A stretch of DNA of 11,047 nt from Cryomorphaceae bacterium (GCA_022565745.1 JAIUMB010000076.1:1-11047), one strand, 5' to 3'; shown: positions 1 through 6,051, counted from the stretch's first letter. A program made the numbers and translations. The notes: a model not told the origin generated them from the letters alone.

Positions 1-45
1 GCACAACCCTCAGGCTAAAACAAATCAAATATCAGCGCTTATATG

Positions 46-91
46 CATTCGTAAACCCCTGCGCGCGCAGCGCTCCATGCTTGCGACAGCA
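46..91. repeat. 46-bp duplicated block, copy A
   Basis: This block matches 466-511 at 45 of 46 positions; the only difference is G51 against T471. The two copies are offset by exactly 420 bp. It contains the perfect 12-bp palindrome CTGCGCGCGCAG at 59-70 and a TGCT...AGCA inverted pair at 78-91. Similarity resumes after the block: 88-119 resembles 543-573 (AGCATTACCA, then AGACCCCCGA), so copy B looks like copy A with about 36 extra bases inserted. GC content is far above that of the adjoining AT-rich DNA. I do not recognise it as a named element. A REP-like interspersed repeat is possible. Confidence 0.85.
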
Positions 92-110
92 TTACCATCC
101 GTCAACCTCA

Positions 111-142
111 GACCCCCGACCTCCGACTTCCGACCCCCGACC
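111..142. repeat. Heptanucleotide array, GACCCCC type (4.5 units)
   Basis: Reading in steps of seven gives GACCCCC, GACCTCC, GACTTCC, GACCCCC and a partial GACC. A single unit of the same kind (GACCCCC) recurs at 566-572 beside repeat copy B. The skeleton (xAC followed by pyrimidines ending in CC) resembles that of the larger TACATCC array at 272-425. I recall short tandem heptamers of this sort from Bacteroidota intergenic DNA and, under the name STRR, from cyanobacteria. No function is evident. Confidence 0.75.
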
Positions 143-190
143 GCTTTAATCTATTCGCCAATAAATAAACGAATCCGCCGATACTGCCAT

Positions 191-204
191 TACATCCTAC
201 ATAT
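191..204. repeat. Two stray heptamers of the TACATCC family
   Basis: TACATCC followed by TACATAT lies 68 bp before the main array and in the same orientation. The following stretch to about 228 is AT-rich (TTAATTCTTAATTTTTAATT) with no gene signal. This is probably an outlying remnant of the array at 272-425. Confidence 0.5.
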
Positions 205-228
205 TTAATTCTTAATTTTTAATTTTAA

Positions 229-248
229 AGACGCGATAAATCGCGCCT
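229..248. repeat. 20-bp inverted repeat AGACGCGAT-AA-ATCGCGCCT
   Basis: The nine-base arms 229-237 and 240-248 pair at eight of nine positions (A231/C246 mismatched) around a two-base centre. It sits between an AT-rich stretch and CTCTACATAT, and resembles the AGACGCGATnnATCGCGTCT type of dispersed inverted repeat I recall from intergenic DNA of Bacteroidota and other phyla. It could form a hairpin, but no T-run follows it that would make it a clear terminator. Confidence 0.6.
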
Positions 249-271
249 CTACATATCCATCGTGATAATTT

Positions 272-425
272 TACATCCTACATTTTACATCCTACATTTT
301 ACATCCTACATCCTACATCCTACATTTTACATCCTACATCCTACATCCTATATTTTACATCCTACATCCTACATCCTACATCCTACATCCTACATTTTAC
401 ATCCTACATTTAACATCCTACATTT
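272..425. repeat. 22-unit heptanucleotide tandem array (TACATCC/TACATTT)
   Basis: From 272 to 425 the sequence is 22 uninterrupted units of exactly seven bases. Fifteen are TACATCC-type and seven TACATTT-type, with only two single-base departures: TATATTT at 349 and AACATCC at 412. Reading units as C or T gives CTCTCCCTCCCTCCCCCTCTCT. Because seven is not a multiple of three, an open frame through it (262-474) only yields a seven-residue YILHPT(S/F) repeat, which I treat as an artefact. The array is flanked by the inverted repeat at 229-248 and by duplicated block copy B at 466. Slipped-strand expansion is the likely origin; function is unknown. Confidence 0.92.
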
Positions 426-465
426 AAATTTGATGTTCCCTTCCAAAATATCCAGCCACTGCAAC

Positions 466-511
466 CATTCTTAAACCCCTGCGCGCGCAGCGCTCCATGC
501 TTGCGACAGCA
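466..511. repeat. 46-bp duplicated block, copy B
   Basis: Second copy of the block at 46-91, with one mismatch. It carries the same CTGCGCGCGCAG palindrome (479-490) and TGCT...AGCA pair. The heptamer array ends 40 bp to its left, and the S10 peptidase stop codon is about 65 bp to its right, so it lies in the 3' flank of that minus-strand gene. Confidence 0.85.
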
Positions 512-547
512 ACCCATGCGTGCTTAGCACCCCGTGCATGCGCAGCA
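476..547. repeat. Four tandem 17-19 bp units with self-complementary cores
   Basis: The stretch divides into 476-492, 493-511, 512-529 and 530-547. Each begins with two to four C-rich bases, continues as (C/A/G)TGC, and ends in AGC(A/G). Each has its own inverted core: CTGCGCGCGCAG (perfect), TGCTTGCGACAGCA (TGCT/AGCA), GTGCTTAGCAC (five-base arms, one-base centre) and TGCATGCGCA (TGC/GCA). Copy A at 46-91 holds only the first two units. The pattern suggests a modular small hairpin repeat that varies in unit number. The unit alignment was made by eye. Confidence 0.55.
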
Positions 548-575
548 TTACCAGTCGTAAAACCAGACCCCCGAT

Positions 576-2063
576 TTACTTAGCATCGCTCTCATAAAAG
601 TCCCTCACATCCTTTGTGAATCGTTCTAATTCAACAGGAATGCTGTACATCATGTGGCCGGCATCGTAGTATTTCGTTTCGATGTTGTCTTTGAGCTCGG
701 GCGCCAAAAACATGTGATTGATCGTGTAATCGGTGGCAAAATACGGCGTGGCCAAGTCAAATCGACCACTACATACCAACACTTTTAAATGGGTGTTTTT
801 GTGCATGGCACTTCTCAAGGTTTCAGCTGTATTGATGTACTGGTTTTGCGCGCTGCCGTAATTCCATGGACGAACATTCCCGGTGAGAATTTCATAAGTC
901 GTCTCGTCCCAGTGAAAATCCAATTCACTTTTTAAATGGCTATTGATGGCAGCTGTATACGCACCGAAAATGGATAAGTTGTAACTGGGGTCAAAGTCGT
1001 AGGTATCTCCGCCGTCGGACTTGTCGCGACCTTTTACAAGCGCGTCAAATCGACCGATCGTCAACCCTTCGTCGCGTAGCAACTCCTTGGTGAAGGTCCA
1101 CGTGTTGATGCGAAAGTGATTTTGTCTGAGAAAGGTCTCAGATAAGCCGGTATAATTGGAAAGGGTTTCGGCCAACTGTGATTTTTCTTGTTCAGAAAGT
1201 CCGTCTCCAGCATTCAAATACAAGGTGTATTCCCCAAGGGCAAAGTTTTCAACTTCTTTTAAAAAGGCATCTCGGTCGGGATAAGCCGTTTTGTCAACTT
1301 TCCCGTGGGCGTAAGCCGTAGCGGCAAAAGACGGAAGAAAAAGCGCATGAGGCAAATCGTTACCTACATTAAAGGCCAATGTTTGGAAGTTGAGCACTGC
1401 AGAAATCAATACGATGCCGTTGAGATACATGCCGTGACGGTCTTGTAAATAACCCGACAGTCCTGCTGCACGGGTAGTGCCGTAGCTTTCTCCGGCCAGG
1501 TATTTTGGCGACAACCAACGGTTTTCCATACTCACGTAATGACGAATAAAGTCACCCACACTTTTTATATCTTCCTCGTAGCCTGTAAACGTCTTTTTAT
1601 CTGTGTCGTCATATGGACGACTAAAACCGGTTTCTACTGGATCAATGAACACCAAATCGGTTTGATCCAGCCAAGAATAATCGTTATCAACCACGTCGTA
1701 GGGTGGAGGTGTTGCCAAACCTTCTTCAGTCATCAATACGCGCTTTGGCCCTAAGGCACCCATGTGTAGCCAAACCGAGCTAGAGCCCGGACCGCCGTTA
1801 AATACAAATGTTATGGGACGCTTGCTTTTTTTGTTTTTATTTTCAGCAACGTAGGCAACGTAAAAAAACTGAGCGATTTGCTCGCCTTTGTCGTTGTGAA
1901 GTGGCAAATGTGCCGCCGTGGCTTTGTAGTTTATCTTTTTTCCATTGATGGTGGTGCTGTGTTCGGTTACCGATGATTCGGGCCACTGTCTGTTATTGCT
2001 GTCTTGAGCGTAAGCGTTACTTATTGCGAATAGGGAAAATAAAATGAGTGTAAGATTGCGCAT
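576..2063 (-). CDS. Secreted serine carboxypeptidase, peptidase family S10
   Basis: This 495-residue protein would remove C-terminal residues from peptides after export. Residues 1-19 form a signal peptide (hydrophobic LTLILFSLFAIS, cleavage expected after AYA before Q20). The S10 alpha/beta-hydrolase motifs are in order: NGGPGSSS (89-96), the oxyanion-hole region; GESYG (191-195) with nucleophile Ser193; CSGRFDLATP (431-440) with Asp436; and DAGHMMY (467-473) with His470. All three triad members are present, so it should be active. Length fits the family. The ATG start at 2063 immediately precedes the signal peptide; no strong ribosome site is visible. It is transcribed divergently from lgt, and its stop abuts the repeat region at 1-575. 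The exact substrate is unknown; periplasmic or extracellular peptide scavenging is an inference. Confidence 0.93.
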   Translation of the reverse strand: MRNLTLILFSLFAISNAYAQDSNNRQWPESSVTEHSTTINGKKINYKATAAHLPLHNDKGEQIAQFFYVAYVAENKNKKSKRPITFVFNGGPGSSSVWLHMGALGPKRVLMTEEGLATPPPYDVVDNDYSWLDQTDLVFIDPVETGFSRPYDDTDKKTFTGYEEDIKSVGDFIRHYVSMENRWLSPKYLAGESYGTTRAAGLSGYLQDRHGMYLNGIVLISAVLNFQTLAFNVGNDLPHALFLPSFAATAYAHGKVDKTAYPDRDAFLKEVENFALGEYTLYLNAGDGLSEQEKSQLAETLSNYTGLSETFLRQNHFRINTWTFTKELLRDEGLTIGRFDALVKGRDKSDGGDTYDFDPSYNLSIFGAYTAAINSHLKSELDFHWDETTYEILTGNVRPWNYGSAQNQYINTAETLRSAMHKNTHLKVLVCSGRFDLATPYFATDYTINHMFLAPELKDNIETKYYDAGHMMYSIPVELERFTKDVRDFYESDAK

Positions 2064-2119
2064 TGTTGTGTTTTTTTTGCGAAAATACGCTTAAAAAGAT
2101 AATTTTTATGGGCAGGTTC

Positions 2120-2145
2120 TCATGCTTATTTCATGCGGGTCATGC
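2120..2145. repeat. Three TCATGC direct repeats in the S10/lgt divergent spacer
   Basis: TCATGC occurs at 2120-2125, 2131-2136 and 2140-2145, spaced 11 and 9 bp, roughly one helical turn apart. This lies between the divergent starts at 2063 and 2242. A regulator site is possible, but the hexamer is short. I found no convincing TTTG/TAnnTTTG promoter for either gene in this spacer. Confidence 0.35.
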
Positions 2146-2241
2146 AGTGAAAAAAATAAATGGACAATTGTGGTCGGTCAAAAATCAAATAATCCTATAA
2201 TGTGTCATACTTTAGCACCTTTGATTCAATCACGATAATTT

Positions 2242-3339
2242 ATGCTTTCAACGCTGTTGACGTTTACCTGGAACATGCCCCAGGGTATTGAAGTAGGATC
2301 GTTTACCTTAAGGTTTTACAGTCTGCTGTTTGCTTTAGGCTTTTTTGTGGGATACTTAATCATGAAGAGGATTTTTCAAAGAGAAAACATCCCTATTGAT
2401 TGGCTTGATTCGCTGTTAACCTATGTGGTTATCGCCACCATTATTGGCGCCCGTCTGGGTCATGTGTTTTTCTACGAATGGGCATATTACAGTCAGCACC
2501 CCGGAGAAATATTAAAAGTATGGGAGGGTGGACTGGCCAGTCACGGTGCAGCTGTTGCCATTATTTTGGCGTTGATTATTTACTCCAAGCGTGTAAGTAA
2601 AAAAAGTGTTCTTTGGATATTAGACAGAACGGTTATTACCATTGCATTAGCGGGCTGCTTTATTCGCTTAGGCAACATGGCCAACTCCGAGATTTATGGT
2701 GCTAAAGCCAATTCATCCATCGAAACAGTATATCTCAAGCCTGCTCAAAATCGAATCATTAATACGTTTCAAGGCATTGCAGACGTGTCATTTACTAAAA
2801 CCGATGACCGCTTTGAATCAGAAGGCATTAGTTATCCCATCTATACAATGGCCGTGACTTTTGTTCCCAATGCTATTGAAGAGTATGCAAAGCGTTCTGT
2901 TGACGAGCAGATTCCCAATTATTTGAGAGGCATGCATATCGACAACCAAACGGTCTTACCCAAACCCAATGCAACCTCCGAGCTCACTAATGTCAATAAC
3001 GCAATCGTTGCGCATGTTGAAGTGCTTGGCGTGCCCCGTTATCCCACGCAAGTTATCGAAGCCATGGGCTATTTGCTGATTTTTATCCTATTGTTTACGC
3101 TGTTTAAAAGAACCGATATTCGCCTGGCACAAGGTCGAATCTTTGGTCTCTTTTTGGTGACGGTTTTTGGGTTTAGGTTCTTTGTTGAATTTTACAAAGC
3201 CAATCAAGTCGCTTTTGAGTCGGACTTACAATTTAATATGGGACAAAACCTCAGCATCCCTTTAGTCGCTCTAGGTTTGTTTTTTATCTTTAAGCCCAAA
3301 TACATCAAGGCTGAATCAGAGGTCAAAAAAAGCAAATAG
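2242..3339 (+). CDS. lgt: Prolipoprotein diacylglyceryl transferase (Lgt) with enlarged central insert
   Basis: Inner-membrane enzyme that moves diacylglycerol from phosphatidylglycerol to the lipobox cysteine of prolipoproteins, the first step of lipoprotein maturation. Aligned by eye to E. coli Lgt: Tyr26; GARLGHVFFYEW (69-80); GGLASHGAA with His101; RLGNMANSEIYG with Arg142, Asn145, Glu150 and Gly153, at the spacing of E. coli R143/N146/E151/G154; RYPTQ (266-270); Arg312 and Glu316 (E. coli R239/E243); and GQNLSIP (334-340). Several hydrophobic helices are evident. At 365 residues it is about 75 longer than the E. coli protein, because about 112 residues rather than about 40 separate Gly153 from RYPTQ. 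The position matching E. coli Tyr235 appears to be Val308. The first ATG was used; Met12 is an alternative. A lipoprotein gene follows 71 bp downstream. Confidence 0.95.
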   Translation: MLSTLLTFTWNMPQGIEVGSFTLRFYSLLFALGFFVGYLIMKRIFQRENIPIDWLDSLLTYVVIATIIGARLGHVFFYEWAYYSQHPGEILKVWEGGLASHGAAVAIILALIIYSKRVSKKSVLWILDRTVITIALAGCFIRLGNMANSEIYGAKANSSIETVYLKPAQNRIINTFQGIADVSFTKTDDRFESEGISYPIYTMAVTFVPNAIEEYAKRSVDEQIPNYLRGMHIDNQTVLPKPNATSELTNVNNAIVAHVEVLGVPRYPTQVIEAMGYLLIFILLFTLFKRTDIRLAQGRIFGLFLVTVFGFRFFVEFYKANQVAFESDLQFNMGQNLSIPLVALGLFFIFKPKYIKAESEVKKSK

Positions 3340-3410
3340 GGCCAAACAGAAGGTTTGATGAAGATGTTTTACACGAATAAACAGTGTTTGTAACCACAGA
3401 ATTTTTTAAA

Positions 3411-3905
3411 ATGAAAGCGATGAGATTGTTTTTGTTGGCTTTTTTTGCCGTTTTATTTATCGGTTGCGATAATCAAAGTGAAGAGGAAACGGTAAAACGC
3501 AAACGAACAGAACCCACGTTTCGCCACGATGGACAGCTGTGGATCATCAATCATCTCAATGGGGATACCATTTCAGAATTGCGTATTGAAATGGTACAAA
3601 AACGCCAAGATATCGAATATGGAATGATGTTTAGAACGTCAATGGAAGAGGATATGGGTATGTTGTTTTTTATGCAACAGGAACGTCCGCAGAGTTTTTA
3701 CATGAAAAACACGTATGTTTCTTTGGATATCATCTACATCAATCGCGATAAAGAAATTGTGAGTATCGTGGAAAAAGCCGAACCGCTTAGCGAAAAGAGT
3801 CTCCCCAGCGGAAAGCCCGCCCTCTATGTACTTGAGGTCATTGGTGGTTACTCGGCAAAGTATGGCGTGAAGCCCGGAAATAAGATTGATTTTGTGGAGA
3901 TTTAG
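3411..3905 (+). CDS. DUF192 family lipoprotein
   Basis: A 164-residue protein. Residues 1-18 are a lipoprotein signal (KAMRLFLLAFFAVLFIG) ending at the lipobox FIGC with Cys19, so it should be exported and lipidated. An acidic EEE follows at 24-26, which might affect surface display in Bacteroidota; that is speculative. The DUF192 domain fills about 55-164: GMMFR (71-75), MGMLFFM (82-88), FYMKNTYVSLDIIYI (96-110), and a C-terminal VLEVIGGYSAKYGVKPGNKI. The biochemical role of DUF192 is not established. I start at ATG 3411; the frame opens with GTG at 3384, but that would put nine polar or mixed residues before the signal. ATG 3420 is also possible. It probably shares a transcript with lgt. 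Its stop lies 21 bp from the convergent MarC-family stop, with no terminator hairpin visible between. Confidence 0.88.
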   Translation: MKAMRLFLLAFFAVLFIGCDNQSEEETVKRKRTEPTFRHDGQLWIINHLNGDTISELRIEMVQKRQDIEYGMMFRTSMEEDMGMLFFMQQERPQSFYMKNTYVSLDIIYINRDKEIVSIVEKAEPLSEKSLPSGKPALYVLEVIGGYSAKYGVKPGNKIDFVEI

Positions 3906-3926
3906 TATGATTCCATAAACTCAACA

Positions 3927-4565
3927 TCACACAGGAAAAATTCTTTGCAGTATTGGCGTTAGCCCACTAAAGAAAAACTCAACCGCGATTACCATCACAA
4001 TGAGTCCCATCAGTCGCATCATGATATTGGTTCCGGTTTCGCCAAGAATAGATGAAATTCTTCCGGCACCAATAAGTACCAATAAGCTAACCACACACAC
4101 CACGAGTATAGCACCAATCAAGACGGCTTTCATACCTATGCCTTGCGCATCTTCCATGAGTACGATGGCATTGGTAATGGCGCCTGGCCCACAAATCATA
4201 GGAATGGCTAAAGGGGTAACGGAAATGTCACCGACGTACTTTTTCGTTTGATTGTCGTCTTCAATTTTGTAACGTCCCAGTCTGGCTTGAAGCATATCTT
4301 GACCGAGCAAAAAGAACAAAATACCACCTACAACGCGAAAACTATCCACAGAAATACCAAAAAAGCTAAAGAGAAGCTGACCGGTAAAGGCAAATCCAAG
4401 CAAAGCAAAAAAGGCTACGGTAATGGCCTTGGTTGCTGTTTTTTTTTGATTGTTTCGATCTAATGTAGCGGTCATCCCCATAAAAACAGGCATGATACCA
4501 AGGGGGTTCATCAGTGTAAAAAAGCTGGTCAGCGCAATTAAAAAGAAATTGGTATAATGTTCCAA
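3927..4565 (-). CDS. MarC family integral membrane protein (UPF0056)
   Basis: A 212-residue inner-membrane protein with about six hydrophobic segments (near 5-25, 47-67, 73-93, 116-137, 146-168 and 182-204). Family motifs are NPLGIMPVF (20-28) early in the sequence and SVTPLAIPMICGPGAIT (115-131). The family was once linked to multiple antibiotic resistance, but that was not borne out, and its substrate is unknown. The start appears to be TTG at 4565: no ATG lies between the upstream TAA and Met19, and starting at Met19 would lose the first helix. The gene follows proline dehydrogenase by 21 bp on the same strand, which fits an operon with translation coupled to the upstream stop. A functional link to proline use is not implied by the family. 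Confidence 0.88.
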   Translation of the reverse strand: MEHYTNFFLIALTSFFTLMNPLGIMPVFMGMTATLDRNNQKKTATKAITVAFFALLGFAFTGQLLFSFFGISVDSFRVVGGILFFLLGQDMLQARLGRYKIEDDNQTKKYVGDISVTPLAIPMICGPGAITNAIVLMEDAQGIGMKAVLIGAILVVCVVSLLVLIGAGRISSILGETGTNIMMRLMGLIVMVIAVEFFFSGLTPILQRIFPV

Positions 4566-4586
4566 AACAAGAATGATTTTTATCGA

Positions 4587-5798
4587 TTAAGGCATTTCTT
4601 TCATCAGTGGTTTTTCCTTTTTTCTTCGTTTTAACTCTTGCTGAATCAAAGCGAGTTCTCTACCAGTTTGTCCTTTGACGGATGTGTTTTCTTCTGCGCG
4701 ACGAATCAGGTAGGGGAGAACCTCTTTGACCGGACCAAAGGGTAAATATTTGACGACGTTGTAACCGGCATGAGCAAGGTTAAAACTCAGATTATCACTC
4801 ATTCCGTAAAGCTGAGAAAAGTATATGCGTTCGTCATTAGGCGCTATATCGTTGGTCGCCATAAGTTCAACCAGGTATTTTGAACTGGCTTCGTTGTGCG
4901 TACCTGCCACCAAGTGGATGTCGTCTATGTGGTCAATGATAAATTGAATGGCAAGATCATAATCTCGATCTGATGCCGCTTTATCTAACTGAATAGGCGA
5001 AGGATAACCCATATCGTCGGCACGCTCACGCTCTTTCTCCATGTAGGCGCCTCGAACAACTTTTATCCCTAAGAAATACTTTTCTTTTTTTGCTCGTTCG
5101 TAAAGGTTTTTTAAATACGCCAATCTATCGTGGCGATACATTTGTACGGTGTTGAAAATAAGCGGTTTTTCTTTGTTAAACCGCGCCATCATTTCTTCAC
5201 ACAACTCATCTATCCCGCCCTGAATCCAGCTCTCCTCTGCATCAATCATCACGGGGAATTGGTTCTTAGCTCCAGCCTCACAAATACGTAACACTCGCTG
5301 TTTGACCCGAGTCCACTCTTGCTCCTCCTCGTAAGTCAGACTTACGTTTTTTGATTTTTTTTCTAAAAGCTCGTGCCGACATAAAGCTGTAACTTTAAAA
5401 ACGGCAAAGGGAATGGCCAATTGAGTTTCTGCCATGCGAACCGTTTTGAGTAATTTCTCGGTGGCCTTTTCAAATTCATCCTCATTTTCGTTGCCTTCAA
5501 CGGAATAATCCAATATCGCCTTTACGCCATATCCTTTTATGCGATCAATAACCTCATTGCTTTCCTCAACGGTTTCGCCACCACAGAATTGCTTGTAAAT
5601 CGTAATTTTCACCAAACTTTGAAGAGGTAGGCCCCATTCAATGGCGGGAACCAAAACTTTTTTGCCCAAATTGACCAAACTGGGATACCCCAACATTTTA
5701 AACATGTAATAAGCCTTCTTCAACTCCGCGTTGGAACGATAGGCAAATGCAACTTGAGTGTTTTCAAAATCAATATGTTGTTGATCGGTTGCTGGCAT
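4587..5798 (-). CDS. Proline dehydrogenase (monofunctional, FAD-dependent)
   Basis: Oxidises L-proline to 1-pyrroline-5-carboxylate, passing electrons via FAD to the quinone pool; the first step of proline catabolism. The 403-residue protein is a single PRODH barrel without the aldehyde dehydrogenase half of PutA. Landmarks: AILDYSVEG (94-102), FAVFKVTAL (131-139), PVMIDAEESW (182-191), NTVQMYRHDR (216-225), GIKVVRGAYMEKER (244-257), GTHNEAS (299-305), and the C-terminal FGPVKEVLPYLIRRAEENTS (354-373), where the Arg366-Arg367 pair is the family's proline-carboxylate binding site. Length suits Bacteroidota stand-alone enzymes. A promoter with both Bacteroidota boxes and two overlapping inverted repeats lies at 5827-5877. 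The partner P5C dehydrogenase is not in the window. The MarC-family gene follows at 21 bp. Confidence 0.94.
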   Translation of the reverse strand: MPATDQQHIDFENTQVAFAYRSNAELKKAYYMFKMLGYPSLVNLGKKVLVPAIEWGLPLQSLVKITIYKQFCGGETVEESNEVIDRIKGYGVKAILDYSVEGNENEDEFEKATEKLLKTVRMAETQLAIPFAVFKVTALCRHELLEKKSKNVSLTYEEEQEWTRVKQRVLRICEAGAKNQFPVMIDAEESWIQGGIDELCEEMMARFNKEKPLIFNTVQMYRHDRLAYLKNLYERAKKEKYFLGIKVVRGAYMEKERERADDMGYPSPIQLDKAASDRDYDLAIQFIIDHIDDIHLVAGTHNEASSKYLVELMATNDIAPNDERIYFSQLYGMSDNLSFNLAHAGYNVVKYLPFGPVKEVLPYLIRRAEENTSVKGQTGRELALIQQELKRRKKEKPLMKEMP

Positions 5799-5833
5799 TA
5801 TTTAAACGATAAATAAATTAACAAGTCATGTTG

Positions 5834-5848
5834 TTTGTGGCCCACAAA
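5834..5848. promoter_or_regulatory. Inverted repeat over start-site region of the proline dehydrogenase promoter
   Basis: TTTGTGG-C-CCACAAA is a perfect seven-base inverted repeat around a single centre base. It extends imperfectly outward to CATGT (5827-5831) and ACATG (5852-5856), making a near-symmetrical 30-bp site. It overlaps the -7 box and the expected transcription start of the minus-strand promoter, a position typical of an operator. No regulator gene is present to match it. Confidence 0.55.
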
Positions 5849-5874
5849 TGTACATGCCAATTTGGACGTGCAAA
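5845..5874 (-). promoter_or_regulatory. Bacteroidota-type promoter of proline dehydrogenase-marC
   Basis: Read on the minus strand: TTTG (5871-5874), an 18-bp spacer, then TACATTTG (5845-5852). Both match the Bacteroidota primary sigma consensus TTTG-N17-23-TAnnTTTG exactly. Initiation would fall near 5838-5841, giving a leader of about 40 nt before the ATG at 5798. This was the only perfect two-box match I found in the intergenic regions. Confidence 0.65.
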
Positions 5875-5877
5875 TTG
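5858..5877. promoter_or_regulatory. Inverted repeat over the -33 box of the proline dehydrogenase promoter
   Basis: CAATTTG (5858-5864), six-base spacer GACGTG, CAAATTG (5871-5877): perfect seven-base arms. The right arm contains the minus-strand -33 TTTG. Together with the inverted repeat centred at 5841 it brackets the promoter. Part of the symmetry could be incidental, since TTTG/CAAA words recur in such promoters. Confidence 0.45.
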
Positions 5878-6043
5878 ATGTTGATTCTTTTTTGTGCTTA
5901 TCAAATATTTTGTCAATTCTTTAACCTCTATGGCCAGTGCAGGGGCTAACGCTAATGGGTATATCCCTGCTCATCTGCATTTCCATCTAAAGAAAGGGAA
6001 AGGCAAAAGTACTCAAATACATTATTTTTTACTGTTCGCATCA
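5878..6043. other. Remainder of the proline dehydrogenase/recF spacer
   Basis: No credible gene lies here. A six-base inverted pair GCAGGG (5939-5944) and CCCTGC (5965-5970) with a 20-base loop is the only structure seen, and it is weak. The rest is AT-rich and would carry the upstream part of the recF promoter. Confidence 0.4.
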
Positions 6044-6051
6044 TATCTTTG
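6044..6051 (+). promoter_or_regulatory. Possible -7 box immediately before recF
   Basis: TATCTTTG fits TAnnTTTG exactly and ends seven bases before the recF ATG. No TTTG or TTG occurs at the proper upstream distance, so only half of the promoter is present. If it is used, the mRNA would have almost no leader. Confidence 0.3.

Noticed and set aside
272..425. CRISPR array
   Set aside because: Units are seven bases with no spacers, and no cas gene is present.
262..474. Open frame (GTG start) encoding a repeated YILHPT(S/F) peptide
   Set aside because: It is the translation of the seven-base array: seven bases times three frames give a seven-residue repeat automatically. There is no ribosome site or family match, and the frame covers pure repeat DNA.
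2196..2201. TATAAT box upstream of lgt as a promoter
   Set aside because: It lacks a TTGACA-like box at proper spacing (TTGTGG is 22 bp away) and is not the Bacteroidota promoter type.
3384..3410. GTG start for the DUF192 gene
   Set aside because: It adds nine residues ahead of an otherwise standard lipoprotein signal peptide; ATG 3411 fits better.
3906..3926. Bidirectional terminator between the convergent DUF192 and MarC-family genes
   Set aside because: The 21-bp gap shows no inverted repeat or T-run.
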